A stretch of DNA of 64,000 nt from Sphingopyxis sp. LC363 (GCF_000756385.1 NZ_JNFC01000001.1:248001-312000), one strand, 5' to 3'. Counted from the first letter of the stretch, positions 55,622 to 64,000 are shown. Notes: generated by a model not told the origin, from the sequence alone. Program-made: numbers and translations.

Positions 55622-56338
55622 TCAGTGCTTCAGTTTCTCTTTGGCCTTGATCCCTAATATGGCTTTCGCTTCCTCGCTCGCATTCTTGCCGATCTCGTCG
55701 AGGCGCTTTCTCACTATGGGGTCCGCGAGGAGCTGAGCCTTGGGTCCTTCGCCGGAACCGCAGACGACAGCATAGAAGAGCCGGTATAGCTCCTGTGCAT
55801 GCTCGGCTCCGGCCACGGCAGCGTCGATGTCGCCCTGCCGGTAAACCAGTATGTCCTTGTCATCGATGGGTTCGGGCCTGATCACGCCGCGTCCATCGGG
55901 CAATATCTCAGATCTTTGTCGATGGCTGACATTATGGTTCACGATCGTCTTCGGATGGGTGAGCAGGATTGCATCCGGCAGTTCGGAGCTATGACCCCAG
56001 ACGCGGTGCGCAAACTGGTTACGCTCGGTTCGCGAGGTCTCGGCCACCGACCCGATGGTCTGCAGGAGCAATTGCTGCCATTCAGGAAGCGCTTCCTTGG
56101 CCGCGGCGTTGAGCGCCGACCTCTGGCCTCCCGAATTGACGAGCGAAAGATACATGGCCGTGCCCACCGCGATATCGGCTTTCAGCATGCGGCTGAGGAT
56201 GCTCGCGAGATCGCCATCGATGTGGGCCCAGAGCGCTATGATATAGGCTACATCAGCCGCGAACGGCGAACGGCGCAAAACGCCGGGGCCAAAGAACAGC
56301 TGCCCATCGGGCGCGACATCGAAAAGGCGTTCGGGCAT
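55622..56338 (-). CDS. Hypothetical helical protein with HEPN-like R-x4-H motif
   Basis: A 238-residue protein. The central helical region has SRTERNQFAHRVWG, where Arg106-x4-His111 is the R-x4-6-H motif of HEPN RNases; the preceding helix AYIIALWAHIDGDLASILSRML is also HEPN-like. The start at 56338 overlaps the thioesterase stop (TGATG). It forms a pair with the gene downstream. A toxin or defence role is possible. Not matched to a named family by eye. Confidence 0.55.
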   Translation of the reverse strand: MPERLFDVAPDGQLFFGPGVLRRSPFAADVAYIIALWAHIDGDLASILSRMLKADIAVGTAMYLSLVNSGGQRSALNAAAKEALPEWQQLLLQTIGSVAETSRTERNQFAHRVWGHSSELPDAILLTHPKTIVNHNVSHRQRSEILPDGRGVIRPEPIDDKDILVYRQGDIDAAVAGAEHAQELYRLFYAVVCGSGEGPKAQLLADPIVRKRLDEIGKNASEEAKAILGIKAKEKLKH

Positions 56339-56754
56339 CAGCCGCGATCCAGGCCGCCCGTGGACACCACCCGTGCCGAGGCCGTCGCGCGCGCCACGCA
56401 TCGGCCCTCGGCGTCGAAAAGCTCGCCCTCGAGAAAGGCGACCGTCTTCCCCAATTGGACGATCCGGCCGACACCGGTGAAGCTGCCCGGCCGCGCGGGA
56501 GCGAGATAGCTGATGTTGAGCGAGATGGTTGCGCAATAATAGGCGCCCCCCGATTTCACGAGAACCGTCGGTCCCAGCGTATCGTCGAGCATCGCAGCGA
56601 CGAAGCCGCCCTGGATATTGCCTCCGGGATTACAGAAGGCGGGCTTCCCTTCCATTCTCACCCGTATGGTGCCGGTGGCTTCCTCGGCCTCGATAAGCTC
56701 CCAGCCAAGTGTTTCTGCGCAGGGCGGGCGTGCGAAGCTGTCGAATATGCTCAT
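56338..56754 (-). CDS. PaaI-family hotdog thioesterase
   Basis: A 138-residue hotdog-fold protein with the PaaI signature NPGGNIQGGFVAAMLDDTLG (a family HGG variant, here IQGG) and TISLNISYLAPARPGSF. It would hydrolyse aryl- or acyl-CoA thioesters. The Met at 56754 is preferred because GGGAG is spaced correctly. It overlaps the next gene downstream by TGATG although the functions seem unrelated. The loss of the usual His in the HGG motif may affect activity. Confidence 0.8.
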   Translation of the reverse strand: MSIFDSFARPPCAETLGWELIEAEEATGTIRVRMEGKPAFCNPGGNIQGGFVAAMLDDTLGPTVLVKSGGAYYCATISLNISYLAPARPGSFTGVGRIVQLGKTVAFLEGELFDAEGRCVARATASARVVSTGGLDRG

Positions 56755-56937
56755 GTCCATCTCCCGATGCTGCCCGGCTAGTGCAGGCATTCGGCAGCAT
56801 AGTGACGGGCCTCTCCCCCAAACTCCAGACCTGTCGCAATCAGCATTCCATCCTGGACCAATCTGTCTGGTCATGCTCGCTTTTCTCCGGGGGCGAATGC
56901 TGGCATCCCCGGTGCTCCATCACATTGGGAGAGAATA

Positions 56938-57168
56938 ATGGACGAAGACGCTTTGTTCGCGGTTGGAACAGTCCTGGCGGCGATCGGCGGCCTGCTGGAA
57001 CGAAAGGGCGTCTGTACCACCACCGAATTTGCCGAAACTCTTGGCGGCGTTGCCCTGATGACCGCCGAGTCCGGTGAGCAGTACCGGAACCGTGCCGCCT
57101 ATGTCGGCAGTTGGGCACAGATGGTGCGCGCTGCCGCCGAACATGCTGGCGGCGCGCGCGAGCATTGA
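56938..57168 (+). CDS. Small hypothetical protein
   Basis: A 76-residue frame, MDEDALFAVGTVLAAIGGLL, with a helical, moderately hydrophobic N-terminus. GGGAGAG lies eight bases upstream. It ends eight bases before the RadC-like stop on the other strand. No family recognised. Confidence 0.45.
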   Translation: MDEDALFAVGTVLAAIGGLLERKGVCTTTEFAETLGGVALMTAESGEQYRNRAAYVGSWAQMVRAAAEHAGGAREH

Positions 57169-57175
57169 CCCACCC

Positions 57176-58162
57176 TCATTCGGCGCCAGCTTCGAAATAG
57201 GCGCGCATCCGGTGGGCAATGACTGGGTCGAGCCGGATGAAAGTCCGGCGGCCGTCGATCGGATCGGGCACGCGGCGCGTAATCCCGGCATCGCAGAGGC
57301 GCTGTGCCAGCCTCAACGCGCTGCTCATTGGGATCGAGGATGTGACGCACAGCGCGCTGATGGAGAGACGCTTGCGTTCGCATTCGTGAACGAAGAGATC
57401 GATCAGCATCTCCCAAGCGGGATCGCCGAATAGTTCGGGTGTCCCGATCAGCTGCTGGCGGAGGAGGCGCCTGCGCATTGCGGCCCTTGCATTGGCCAGC
57501 GCAATGTCCCCGTGGTCGATGCGCGCGGGACCTCCCGGACTTCGCAATGTGAAGGAGGCTGACGGAATGGGCGTCCCGGCAAGAGTGTCATTGCTGATGA
57601 CGTGATGACAGTGGGTTGATGTCACGACGATGTGGTCGATGATCTCGACGTTGAGCGACCGTCCGATCATTTCGAGCTTCCGCGTCGCCTCGATGTCCTC
57701 GACGCTGGGGCGATGGTCGCCGCTCGGATGGTTGTGCACGAGGATCAGCCCGGCGGCATTGAGTTCGAGCGCACGCCGGAAGATCGTCCGGGGGTAGATG
57801 GCAAGCTGGGCAAGTGTACCGCTTTGCAAAACTTCGTCGGCAAGAAGATGTCGCCCGCCGTCGAGAAAAAGGATGCGGAGCCGTTCGTCGGAAAGCGAGC
57901 CCATCGACATGATAAGATAGGAGCGCAGCCTCCGATCGAAAGGATCGATGCTGATACCTCGAAGGTCGCCTGAAAAGCTCTCGGCGGCGAGCTTGCGCGC
58001 CTCGAGAATGACCTCTGCCACCTGCGGCGCGTCGCCAATTACGCGAGCAAGTGCTTCGGGCGACTGCGCCCAAATGCGGCTGATCGAATGAAACGCAGCA
58101 AGAAGCTGGTCGGCTAGTGCTTCGCAGCGTTCCGGCTCGATGGTCGCAATGAAATGTACCAG
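57176..58162 (-). CDS. RadC/JAB-domain protein with C-terminal winged-helix region, start uncertain
   Basis: About 328 residues. An HhH-like start (ERCEALADQLLAAFHSISRIWAQSPEALARVIG) leads into the RadC JAMM domain with SLSDERLRILFLDGG and the metal motif HNHPSGDHRPSVEDIEAT. The C-terminal 130 residues resemble a MarR-type winged helix (LSISALCVTSSIPMSSALRLAQRLCDAGITRRV). No ATG or GTG exists just before the conserved region; 58162 is a CTG used as a placeholder. The frame is open to 58606, but that part overlaps the membrane-protein gene in another frame. RadC proteins are common on mobile elements; the substrate is unknown. Confidence 0.7.
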   Translation of the reverse strand: MVHFIATIEPERCEALADQLLAAFHSISRIWAQSPEALARVIGDAPQVAEVILEARKLAAESFSGDLRGISIDPFDRRLRSYLIMSMGSLSDERLRILFLDGGRHLLADEVLQSGTLAQLAIYPRTIFRRALELNAAGLILVHNHPSGDHRPSVEDIEATRKLEMIGRSLNVEIIDHIVVTSTHCHHVISNDTLAGTPIPSASFTLRSPGGPARIDHGDIALANARAAMRRRLLRQQLIGTPELFGDPAWEMLIDLFVHECERKRLSISALCVTSSIPMSSALRLAQRLCDAGITRRVPDPIDGRRTFIRLDPVIAHRMRAYFEAGAE

Positions 58163-58599
58163 GACCGATCGCTGCCGGCCTGAGCCAATCGCTTTTGGTG
58201 TTGCCAGGTTGCGGCCACGAGGAGCGGCGGAAGAAGCCAGGATGCAGCAACCTGCATCGTCAGATAAGCTATCGGATGAAGGTCCATGTCGATCGCGCGG
58301 GTCGTGTGAGCCAGCAGCGGAAGGAATTGCAGGACCGCCGCCAGCATGGGCCAGAAACGATAGGCCGTCAGCGCTACGGTCATCGTCGCGGCCGCCGCTA
58401 TCAGATCGATCAGGAGGTGACCCGCATCGACCGAGAGGAAATTCACCGCGAATATCAGGTGTAGAGCTTGGTCGGAAATCAGCATGAACAGGAGAATGGC
58501 TGCTACTGCCTTCTCCGGGCCGCCCCCTTTCCGGAGGGCGTAGACGAGAGCCACCAGCAGCAATGTCACGAAGATTGCGATCCGCAGCATCGCGCTCAT
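58114..58599 (-). CDS. Multi-pass membrane protein of unknown function
   Basis: A 161-residue protein with about four to five hydrophobic helices (IAIFVTLLLVALVYAL, AVAAILLFMLISDQALHLIFAVNFL, LIDLIAAAATMTVALTAY, ASWLLPPLLVAATW). Start MSAMLRIAIF at 58599. Its last 16 codons overlap the likely start region of the RadC-like gene, implying co-translation. No family recognised. Confidence 0.65.
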   Translation of the reverse strand: MSAMLRIAIFVTLLLVALVYALRKGGGPEKAVAAILLFMLISDQALHLIFAVNFLSVDAGHLLIDLIAAAATMTVALTAYRFWPMLAAVLQFLPLLAHTTRAIDMDLHPIAYLTMQVAASWLLPPLLVAATWQHQKRLAQAGSDRSWYISLRPSSRNAAKH

Positions 58600-58631
58600 T
58601 CACCATGCCGATGGCCCATCGTCAATGTCGC

Positions 58632-58964
58632 TCAGCTCACCAGGGCAATCTTCGCCGGGCCAGCCTCGGCAACTGCCGGGCATTCGTGAAGATCGAGGCC
58701 CGACGTTTCACGGCCGATGTCGGCAAGGTCGCCATGAACACGAAGGATGTCGCCGCTCACACCAACCAGCGCCAGCTGCGCCTCGGCAATACGGCGGATC
58801 GTCGCATGGCCCTTGGCAGCGGGGACGCCTGCCGTGTCGCGACGTGCGGTTACCACTTCCGCCATGAGCGACGATACGGCGATAAGGGCGCCGTCTATCT
58901 GTGCCTCAGCGGCAGGCACCACTTTCTGCAACCGCTCGGCCGCAACGTTGTTCAGATTTTGCAT
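58632..58964 (-). CDS. Hypothetical helical protein
   Basis: A 110-residue protein starting MQNLNNVAAERLQKVVPAAE at 58964, with GGAGAGGAG just upstream. It is all-helical, without a membrane segment. Located 32 bases before the membrane-protein gene on the same strand, so probably co-transcribed. Function unknown. Confidence 0.6.
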   Translation of the reverse strand: MQNLNNVAAERLQKVVPAAEAQIDGALIAVSSLMAEVVTARRDTAGVPAAKGHATIRRIAEAQLALVGVSGDILRVHGDLADIGRETSGLDLHECPAVAEAGPAKIALVS

Positions 58965-59025
58965 AGACTCTCCTCTCCGGGGAAGCGCACCGCGCTCCCG
59001 GACCATGGTTCAACAAGAGTTGGGA

Positions 59026-59544
59026 TCAGGCCGCGGCGAGCCGGGTCAGCGAATGACCGATCGACAGGCCTGCGATCACCATGAGCAGGATCGCAATGAG
59101 CAAACTCACGACGATCACGACCCGGGCCTGAGGCCTGTAATTTGGCCTCAGCAAATCCCTGAACGGAGAGCCTTCGCTCCGAGGCCCGGCTCGGCTTGCC
59201 AAATTATCGTTCAGATGCAGCAAGCTGGCGGGGTCACCGTCCGGGAAGTCGGATGGCACCAGCTCGGGGGCTGGCGGTAGTATGACCGGATCACATGGTA
59301 TCCGATCATAGGTCTGGCGCAGCCGCGCATAGATGATCGCGGTCTCGTCACGGTTGGCCGCGCCCAGCGTGTCGCGTGCGGTGGTGAGCCGCAGATCCAC
59401 CGCCTGCTTCGATATGTCGAGGTCGCGGGCGATCTGTTTCGAGGTTTTTCGTTCCAGCAGCAAATCGAGACAGGCCCGCTGCTTTTCTGTCAAGCGCGTC
59501 CACCTCAAGAACTCGTCCGAATGCTGCGACCCCGAATCACTCAT
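59026..59544 (-). CDS. Membrane-tethered LuxR-type HTH regulator
   Basis: A 172-residue protein. The N-terminal GerE-like HTH spans about residues 15-60 (LTEKQRACLDLLLERKTSKQIARDLDISKQAVDLRL). A variable linker and a single C-terminal helix (VVIVVSLLIAILLMVIAGLSI) near residue 145 follow, ending five to ten residues later. The HTH thus lies in the cytoplasm, anchored by its tail. It has no autoinducer domain. It is divergent from trbB across a 220-base gap and could regulate the trb operon. Confidence 0.78.
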   Translation of the reverse strand: MSDSGSQHSDEFLRWTRLTEKQRACLDLLLERKTSKQIARDLDISKQAVDLRLTTARDTLGAANRDETAIIYARLRQTYDRIPCDPVILPPAPELVPSDFPDGDPASLLHLNDNLASRAGPRSEGSPFRDLLRPNYRPQARVVIVVSLLIAILLMVIAGLSIGHSLTRLAAA

Positions 59545-59726
59545 CCTGACACTGTTGTCAAAATTACGCTCGGCACAACCCGCCGACCTTCATTTAATCG
59601 CCACCGAATCGGAACTGATCGCATCGCGGCCTACGCCATTCTCTGTCTTTCTTACCCACAGTACGACGCGCGCAAATCTCTGTTGAAAATAGTGAATCTC
59701 TGCGTCTCTTACTCGTCCCCGTCGAG

Positions 59727-59744
59727 CCGGGCGTCCTTGCCCGG
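59727..59744 (+). promoter_or_regulatory. 5' leader hairpin of trbB
   Basis: Perfect 6-bp stem CCGGGC-GTCCTT-GCCCGG, 20 bases before the trbB start. The loop resembles those before HU and DUF736 copy 3 and could pair with GGGGAC near the start. It lies in the 220-base gap between the HTH gene and trbB, which otherwise has only A/T-rich promoter-like patches (59570-59600, 59680-59700). Confidence 0.45.
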
Positions 59745-59764
59745 ACCATCCAACGGGGACTATC

Positions 59765-60742
59765 ATGGGCGCAGAGCCGGTCCGTTTCGAGGCGCAGGGG
59801 CGTGGTGCCCGCATGCTGCGTACAGCGCTTGGCGGCGCAATTGCCGAGTGGCTTGCCGACCCCGCGGTCATCGAAATCATGCTCAATCCTGACGGTCGGC
59901 TCTGGGTCGATCGCCTCGGCGCAGGGATCACCGATAGCGGTATCCTGCTCGCGGCCACCGACGGTGAGCGCATCATCCGGCTCGTGGCGCATCATGTCGG
60001 CGCCGAGGTCCATGCCGGGTCGCCGCGCGTGTCGGCCGAGCTTCCCGAAAGCGGCGAGCGCTTTGAGGGTCTGTTGCCGCCCGTGGTCGCGGCGCCGACC
60101 TTCGCGATCCGCAAGCCCGCGGTCGCCGTCTTCTCGCTCGGCGATTATGTCGCAGCCGGCATCATGTCCGCACCGGCGGCCGAGGCGCTACGCTCCGGGG
60201 TCGCCGAGCGCCTCAATATCCTCGTCGCCGGCGGAACCGGGACGGGCAAGACGACGCTCACCAATGCCCTGCTCGCCGAGGTCGCCAAGACCAGCGAACG
60301 CGTCGTCCTGATCGAAGACACCCGCGAGCTCCAATGCGCGGCTCCGAACCTCGTCGCGATGCGCACCAAGGATGGGGTCGCGTCGCTGTCCGATCTCGTC
60401 CGTTCCTCGCTTCGGCTTCGGCCGGACCGCATCCCGATCGGCGAGGTCCGCGGTGCCGAGGCGCTCGACCTTCTGAAGGCTTGGGGCACCGGACATCCCG
60501 GCGGCATCGGCACGATCCACGCGGGCAGCGCGATCGGCGCGCTCCGCCGCATGGAGCAGCTCATTCAGGAAGCCGTGATCACGGTCCCACGGGCCCTCCT
60601 CGCAGAAACGATCGATCTCGTTGCCGTTCTCGTGCGCGACGGCGCCGGGCGGCGCCTTGCCGAACTCGCCCGCGTCGACGGTCTCGATGCGTCGACCGGC
60701 GACTATCGCATCACCCCCCTCTTTACCCCCGAAGGAGACTGA
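59765..60742 (+). CDS. trbB: TrbB, conjugation secretion ATPase
   Basis: A 325-residue VirB11-type ATPase with Walker [18 protein letters not shown] near residue 155, [10 protein letters not shown], and the Asp/His boxes [16 protein letters not shown] and [14 protein letters not shown]. It is the first gene of the trb mating-channel operon (B-C-D-E-J here, order typical of P-type systems). Start at 59765 after a leader hairpin. Confidence 0.94.
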   Translation: MGAEPVRFEAQGRGARMLRTALGGAIAEWLADPAVIEIMLNPDGRLWVDRLGAGITDSGILLAATDGERIIRLVAHHVGAEVHAGSPRVSAELPESGERFEGLLPPVVAAPTFAIRKPAVAVFSLGDYVAAGIMSAPAAEALRSGVAERLNILVAGGTGTGKTTLTNALLAEVAKTSERVVLIEDTRELQCAAPNLVAMRTKDGVASLSDLVRSSLRLRPDRIPIGEVRGAEALDLLKAWGTGHPGGIGTIHAGSAIGALRRMEQLIQEAVITVPRALLAETIDLVAVLVRDGAGRRLAELARVDGLDASTGDYRITPLFTPEGD

Positions 60743-60744
60743 CC

Positions 60745-61077
60745 ATGACCCACGCCGCCCGGCGGGAGGCGCCGCGCTTCCTGCTCGCCTCGACCGCTCT
60801 CTATGTCGCGCTCGTTACCGCCTTGCCCGCTCGGGCCGGTGGCTCGTCGATGCCGTGGGAAGCGCCGCTGCAATCGATCCTCGAAAGCGTCGAGGGGCCC
60901 GTCGCGAAGGTGATCTCGCTGATCATCATCATCATCACCGGGCTGACCATCTCGTTCGGCGACACGTCGGGCGGTTTTCGCCGCATGGTCCAGATCGTGT
61001 TCGGGCTGTCGATCGCCTTCGCGGCGTCGAGCTTCTTCCTGACCTTCTTTTCCTTCGGCGGCGGAGCCGTCGTCTGA
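60745..61077 (+). CDS. trbC: TrbC, pilin precursor
   Basis: A 110-residue VirB2-like protein: signal peptide ending ALPARAGG, then two helices (VAKVISLIIIIITGLTISF and FGLSIAFAASSFFLTFFSF). TraF in this element should process it to a cyclic pilin. GAAGGAGACTGACC lies upstream. One-base overlap with trbD (TGATG). Confidence 0.92.
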   Translation: MTHAARREAPRFLLASTALYVALVTALPARAGGSSMPWEAPLQSILESVEGPVAKVISLIIIIITGLTISFGDTSGGFRRMVQIVFGLSIAFAASSFFLTFFSFGGGAVV

Positions 61078-61346
61078 TGGATGCCCCGGCCGAAGTCACC
61101 GGTTTCTTCGCGCCCGTGCACCGCGCGCTCGCCGAGCCGATCCTGCTCGGCGGCGCGCCGCGCGCCCTCGCGATCGCCAATGGCACGCTCGCGGCCGGGA
61201 TCGGCCTTGGCCTCCGCCTCTGGATCGCGGGTCTCGTCCTCTGGATCGTCGGCCATGCGCTCTCGGTCTGGGCGGCGCGCCGCGACCCGCAATTCGTCGA
61301 CGTCGCCAAGCGTCACCTCAAATATCCTGTCTGGATGCGGCCATGA
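61077..61346 (+). CDS. trbD: TrbD, VirB3-like inner-membrane protein
   Basis: An 89-residue protein with one hydrophobic region split by a short turn (ALAIANGTLAAGIGLGLRLWIAGLVLWIVGHALSVW shortened: two helices around residues 28-60), and the terminal DPQFVDVAKRHLKYP motif typical of TrbD. Overlaps trbC and trbE, so strictly coupled. Confidence 0.9.
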   Translation: MDAPAEVTGFFAPVHRALAEPILLGGAPRALAIANGTLAAGIGLGLRLWIAGLVLWIVGHALSVWAARRDPQFVDVAKRHLKYPVWMRP

Positions 61347-63784
61347 TGAACCTCGCCGAATATCGCTCGAAGTCGGCCTGCCTTTCCGATTATCTCCCCT
61401 GGGTCGCGCTGGTCGCCGAGGGCGCGGTGCTCAACAAGGATGGCTCGTTCCAGCGAACCGCGGCCTTCCGCGGCCCCGATCTCGACAGCGCCACCCCCGC
61501 CGAACTCGTCGCGGTCACCGCCCGGCTCAACAATGCGATCCGGCGCCTCGGCTCCGGCTGGGCCTTGTTCGTGGAGGCGCAGCGGCTGCCGTCGAGCGAT
61601 TATCCCGCATCCTCATTTCCCGATCCGGCATCCGCTCTTGTCGACATGGAGCGCCGCGAGCAATTCCGGGAGGAAGGGGCGCATTTCGAGAGCCGCTATT
61701 ATCTGACCCTCCTGTGGATGCCGCCGGCCGAGGATGCCTCGCGGGCGGAGGGCTGGCTTTATGAGGGTATGGAGCGCTCGGGGGTCGATCCGAAGGAGCA
61801 TCTCGCGAGCTTCATCGACCGGTCGAACCGCATCCTTCATCTCGTCGAAGGCTTCATGCCCGAGGCCGAATGGCTCGATGACGGCGAGACGCTGACCTAT
61901 CTCCATTCAACCGTATCGACGAAGCGGCAGCGTGTCCGGGTTCCCGAGACGCCAGTCTATCTCGACGCGCTGCTGACGGACCAGCCGCTCATCGGCGGGC
62001 TTGAGCCGCGGCTCGGCGAGCAGCATCTGCGGACCCTGACGATCACGGGCTTTCCGACCGCGACCTGGCCCGGCCTCCTCGACGATCTCAACCGGCTGGC
62101 CTTCGCCTATCGCTGGTCGACCCGCGCGATCATGCTCGACAAGACAGACGCGACCAAGCTGCTGACGAAAATCCGGCGACAATGGTTCGCCAAGCGCAAG
62201 TCGATCGCGGCGATCCTCAAGGAGGTGATGACCAACGAGCAATCGGCGCTCGTCGACAGCGATGCCTCGAACAAGGCGGCCGACGCCGACATGGCGTTGC
62301 AGGAGCTCGGCGCCGATCATGCCGGCGTCGCCTATGTGACCGCGACCGTCACCGTGTGGGACAGCGACGCGGCCCTCGCCGCCGAGAAGCTCCGGCTGGT
62401 CGAGAAAGTCATCCAGGGGCGCGACTTCACCTGCACGATCGAGGGCATGAACGCGATCGAGGCCTGGCTCGGGAGCCTGCCCGGCCACGCCTACGCCAAT
62501 GTCCGCCAGCCGCCGATTTCCACCCTCAACCTTGCCCACATGATCCCCCTGTCTGCCGTGTGGGCGGGGGCGGAACGGGACGAGCATTTCGGAGACGCCC
62601 CCTTGCTCTATGGCAAGACCGAAGGCTCGACCCCGTTCCGCCTTTCCCTCCATGTCGGCGACGTCGGTCATTGCCTCGTCGTCGGTCCGACGGGGGCAGG
62701 CAAATCGGTGCTGCTCGCGACGATGGCGATGCAGTTTCGCCGCTATCCGGGCTCGCAAATCTTCGCGTTCGATTTCGGCGGCTCGATCCGCGCCGCAGCC
62801 CTCGCGATGGGCGGGGACTGGCAGGATCTTGGCGGGGCGCTCCACGATGGCGAGGGCGGCGTGGCGTTGCAGCCGCTCGCCCGGATCGACGAGGCGTCCG
62901 AGCGGAGCTGGGCTGCCGAATGGCTCGCCGCGCTGTTCGCGGGCGAAGGCATGATGATCGACCCGGCGGCGAAGGAGCATCTCTGGTCGGCGCTGACCTC
63001 ACTCGCGACGGCGCCTGTCGCCGAACGCACGCTGACGGGGCTCGCGGTGCTTCTCCAGTCGCGCGACCTCAAGCAGGCGCTCGCGCCCTATTTGGTCGGC
63101 GGACCCTGGGGGCGGCTGCTCGATGCCGACGAGGAGCGCATCGGGGCCGCGCGCGTGCAGGCCTTCGAGACCGAAGGCCTTGTCGGCGCCGCGTCGGCGG
63201 GACCCGTCCTGTCCTATCTGTTTCACCGGATCGCCGGACGGCTCGACGGCTCGCCGACGCTCATCATCATCGACGAAGGCTGGCTCGTGCTCGACAGCCC
63301 GGCCTTCGCGGCGCAGCTCCGCGAATGGCTGAAGACGCTCCGCAAGAAGAATGCGAGCGTGGTCTTCGCGACGCAGAGCCTTGCCGACATCGAAACCTCT
63401 AGCATCGCACCCGCGATCATCGAGAGCTGTCCGACCCGCATATTTCTGCCGAACGAGCGCGCGCTCGAGCCGCAGATTGCCCGCATCTACGAGCGCTTCG
63501 GTCTCAATGACCGGCAAATAGAGATACTGAGCCGGGCGACCCCGAAGCGCGACTATTATTGCCAGTCGCGGCGCGGCAATCGCCTCTTCGACCTGGGGCT
63601 AGGCGAGGTTGCGCTCGCCTTCACCGCGGCATCTTCGAAGACCGATCAGACGCGCATCGCGGAGCTGTTCGCAGCGCACGGCCCCGAAGGGTTCGCGGCC
63701 GCCTGGCTTTCCCACCGCAAGCTCGAATGGGCGGCCGAGCTGCTCCCCACCATTGCCGCCCCCAATGAGGAGTGCCCCCGATGA
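61343..63784 (+). CDS. trbE: TrbE, VirB4-like transfer ATPase
   Basis: An 813-residue ATPase that energises pilus assembly and DNA transport. Walker A is VGPTGAGKSVLLATMAMQF near residue 450 and Walker B is LIIIDEGWLVL near residue 640, with FATQSLADI after it. N-terminal CagE/TrbE region DYLPWVALVAEGAVLNKDGSF. Full length and intact. Overlaps trbD and trbJ by ATGA. Confidence 0.95.
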   Translation: MMNLAEYRSKSACLSDYLPWVALVAEGAVLNKDGSFQRTAAFRGPDLDSATPAELVAVTARLNNAIRRLGSGWALFVEAQRLPSSDYPASSFPDPASALVDMERREQFREEGAHFESRYYLTLLWMPPAEDASRAEGWLYEGMERSGVDPKEHLASFIDRSNRILHLVEGFMPEAEWLDDGETLTYLHSTVSTKRQRVRVPETPVYLDALLTDQPLIGGLEPRLGEQHLRTLTITGFPTATWPGLLDDLNRLAFAYRWSTRAIMLDKTDATKLLTKIRRQWFAKRKSIAAILKEVMTNEQSALVDSDASNKAADADMALQELGADHAGVAYVTATVTVWDSDAALAAEKLRLVEKVIQGRDFTCTIEGMNAIEAWLGSLPGHAYANVRQPPISTLNLAHMIPLSAVWAGAERDEHFGDAPLLYGKTEGSTPFRLSLHVGDVGHCLVVGPTGAGKSVLLATMAMQFRRYPGSQIFAFDFGGSIRAAALAMGGDWQDLGGALHDGEGGVALQPLARIDEASERSWAAEWLAALFAGEGMMIDPAAKEHLWSALTSLATAPVAERTLTGLAVLLQSRDLKQALAPYLVGGPWGRLLDADEERIGAARVQAFETEGLVGAASAGPVLSYLFHRIAGRLDGSPTLIIIDEGWLVLDSPAFAAQLREWLKTLRKKNASVVFATQSLADIETSSIAPAIIESCPTRIFLPNERALEPQIARIYERFGLNDRQIEILSRATPKRDYYCQSRRGNRLFDLGLGEVALAFTAASSKTDQTRIAELFAAHGPEGFAAAWLSHRKLEWAAELLPTIAAPNEECPR

Positions 63785-64000
63785 AGAAGAATATCGTCCG
63801 CGCCGTCGCTGCCGCGGCACTTGTGTTGCTGCCCGTGTCGGGCGCGATGCTGGCCGTCCCGGCGAGCGCCCAGCTCGGCGGCATCGTCCACGATCCGCGC
63901 AACTATTCGCAGAATATCCTGACCGCGGCGCGCACGCTCGAGCAGATCAACAACCAGATCAAGCAGCTGCAGAATCAGGCGACCTCGCTGATGAACGAGG
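63781..64000 (+). CDS. trbJ: TrbJ, VirB5-like protein, cut by window end
   Basis: The first 73 residues are visible. A signal peptide (MKKNIVRAVAAAALVLLPVS, then AVPASAQ) is followed by VHDPRNYSQNILTAARTLEQ and INNQIKQLQNQATSLMNE, the hallmark of TrbJ minor pilus components. ATGA overlap with trbE. The remaining trb genes should follow outside the window. Confidence 0.9.
   Translation, partial: MKKNIVRAVAAAALVLLPVSGAMLAVPASAQLGGIVHDPRNYSQNILTAARTLEQINNQIKQLQNQATSLMNE

Noticed and set aside
62182..63402. 406-residue frame inside trbE
   Set aside because: Arg-rich out-of-frame reading of trbE with no start signal; trbE itself is complete.

Overview
The window is a GC-rich, densely packed piece of alphaproteobacterial accessory DNA. 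Protein style (DUF736, DUF2840 and DUF3363 proteins, a FecI/FecR/TonB receptor set, imuA-imuB-dnaE2, EexN lipoprotein) points to a sphingomonad such as Sphingopyxis, Sphingobium or Novosphingobium. The backbone is a conjugative element, either an integrative and conjugative element (ICE) or a plasmid. No integrase, replication initiator, tRNA, rRNA, transposase or CRISPR array was seen, so ICE versus plasmid cannot be decided here. Both ends cut genes: a ParB-like protein at the left and trbJ at the right.

Layout. 1-4.4 kb: backbone genes (ParB-like, Toprim/DUF7146, DUF2493). 4.6-7.7 kb: a quorum-sensing block luxR-luxI followed by a phytanoyl-CoA-dioxygenase-like gene and a GntR regulator. 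7.7-16.9 kb: a lasso-peptide locus with two 40-residue precursors, a fused RRE-leader peptidase and a macrolactam synthetase on the plus strand. Facing them on the minus strand is an uptake/degradation operon: ECF sigma factor, FecR anti-sigma factor, TonB-dependent transducer and lasso isopeptidase. 17-33 kb: a defence-rich region. It holds an orphan PD-(D/E)XK-like protein, a fused nucleotidyltransferase-HEPN protein, a DUF4935 PIN protein, an AbiEi/AbiEii-like pair, and a three-gene operon of a TrlF-like PHP-ATPase, an exported protein and a Cap4-nuclease/STAND-NTPase/SEC-C protein. A lipid kinase, an SDR, a DUF736 gene and an EexN-type exclusion lipoprotein are interspersed.

33-43 kb: DNA repair and SOS mutagenesis. 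It holds an HU protein, two divergent SRAP genes sharing one GTTC-N7-GTTC SOS box, and the imuA-imuB-dnaE2 mutasome with its own SOS box. 43.5-45 kb: dmeR-dmeF cobalt/nickel efflux with a DUF1289 gene. 45-64 kb: the transfer region, in the order DUF736, a DUF6499/DUF2285 gene split by a +1 frameshift (FseA-like), an AlpA/RdfS-like excisionase, DUF2840, traF, DUF736, lytic transglycosylase, DUF3363 relaxase, traG/virD4, a ribbon-helix-helix protein, a cargo segment with a HEPN-motif gene and a RadC-like gene, a membrane-tethered HTH protein, then trbB-C-D-E-J.

How it fits together. The LuxR/LuxI pair plus a frameshift-dependent DUF6499-DUF2285 activator next to an excisionase-like gene and relaxase closely parallels the quorum-sensing control of Mesorhizobium ICEMlSymR7A. 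The element therefore probably transfers in a density-dependent way while carrying a lasso-peptide production and recycling locus, anti-phage cargo, metal efflux and an inducible mutagenesis cassette. The most interesting candidates for new biology are the TrlF/exported protein/Cap4-STAND operon and the frameshift-controlled activator; the twin-precursor lasso locus comes next. Function assignments are from motif reading only; no database search was run.
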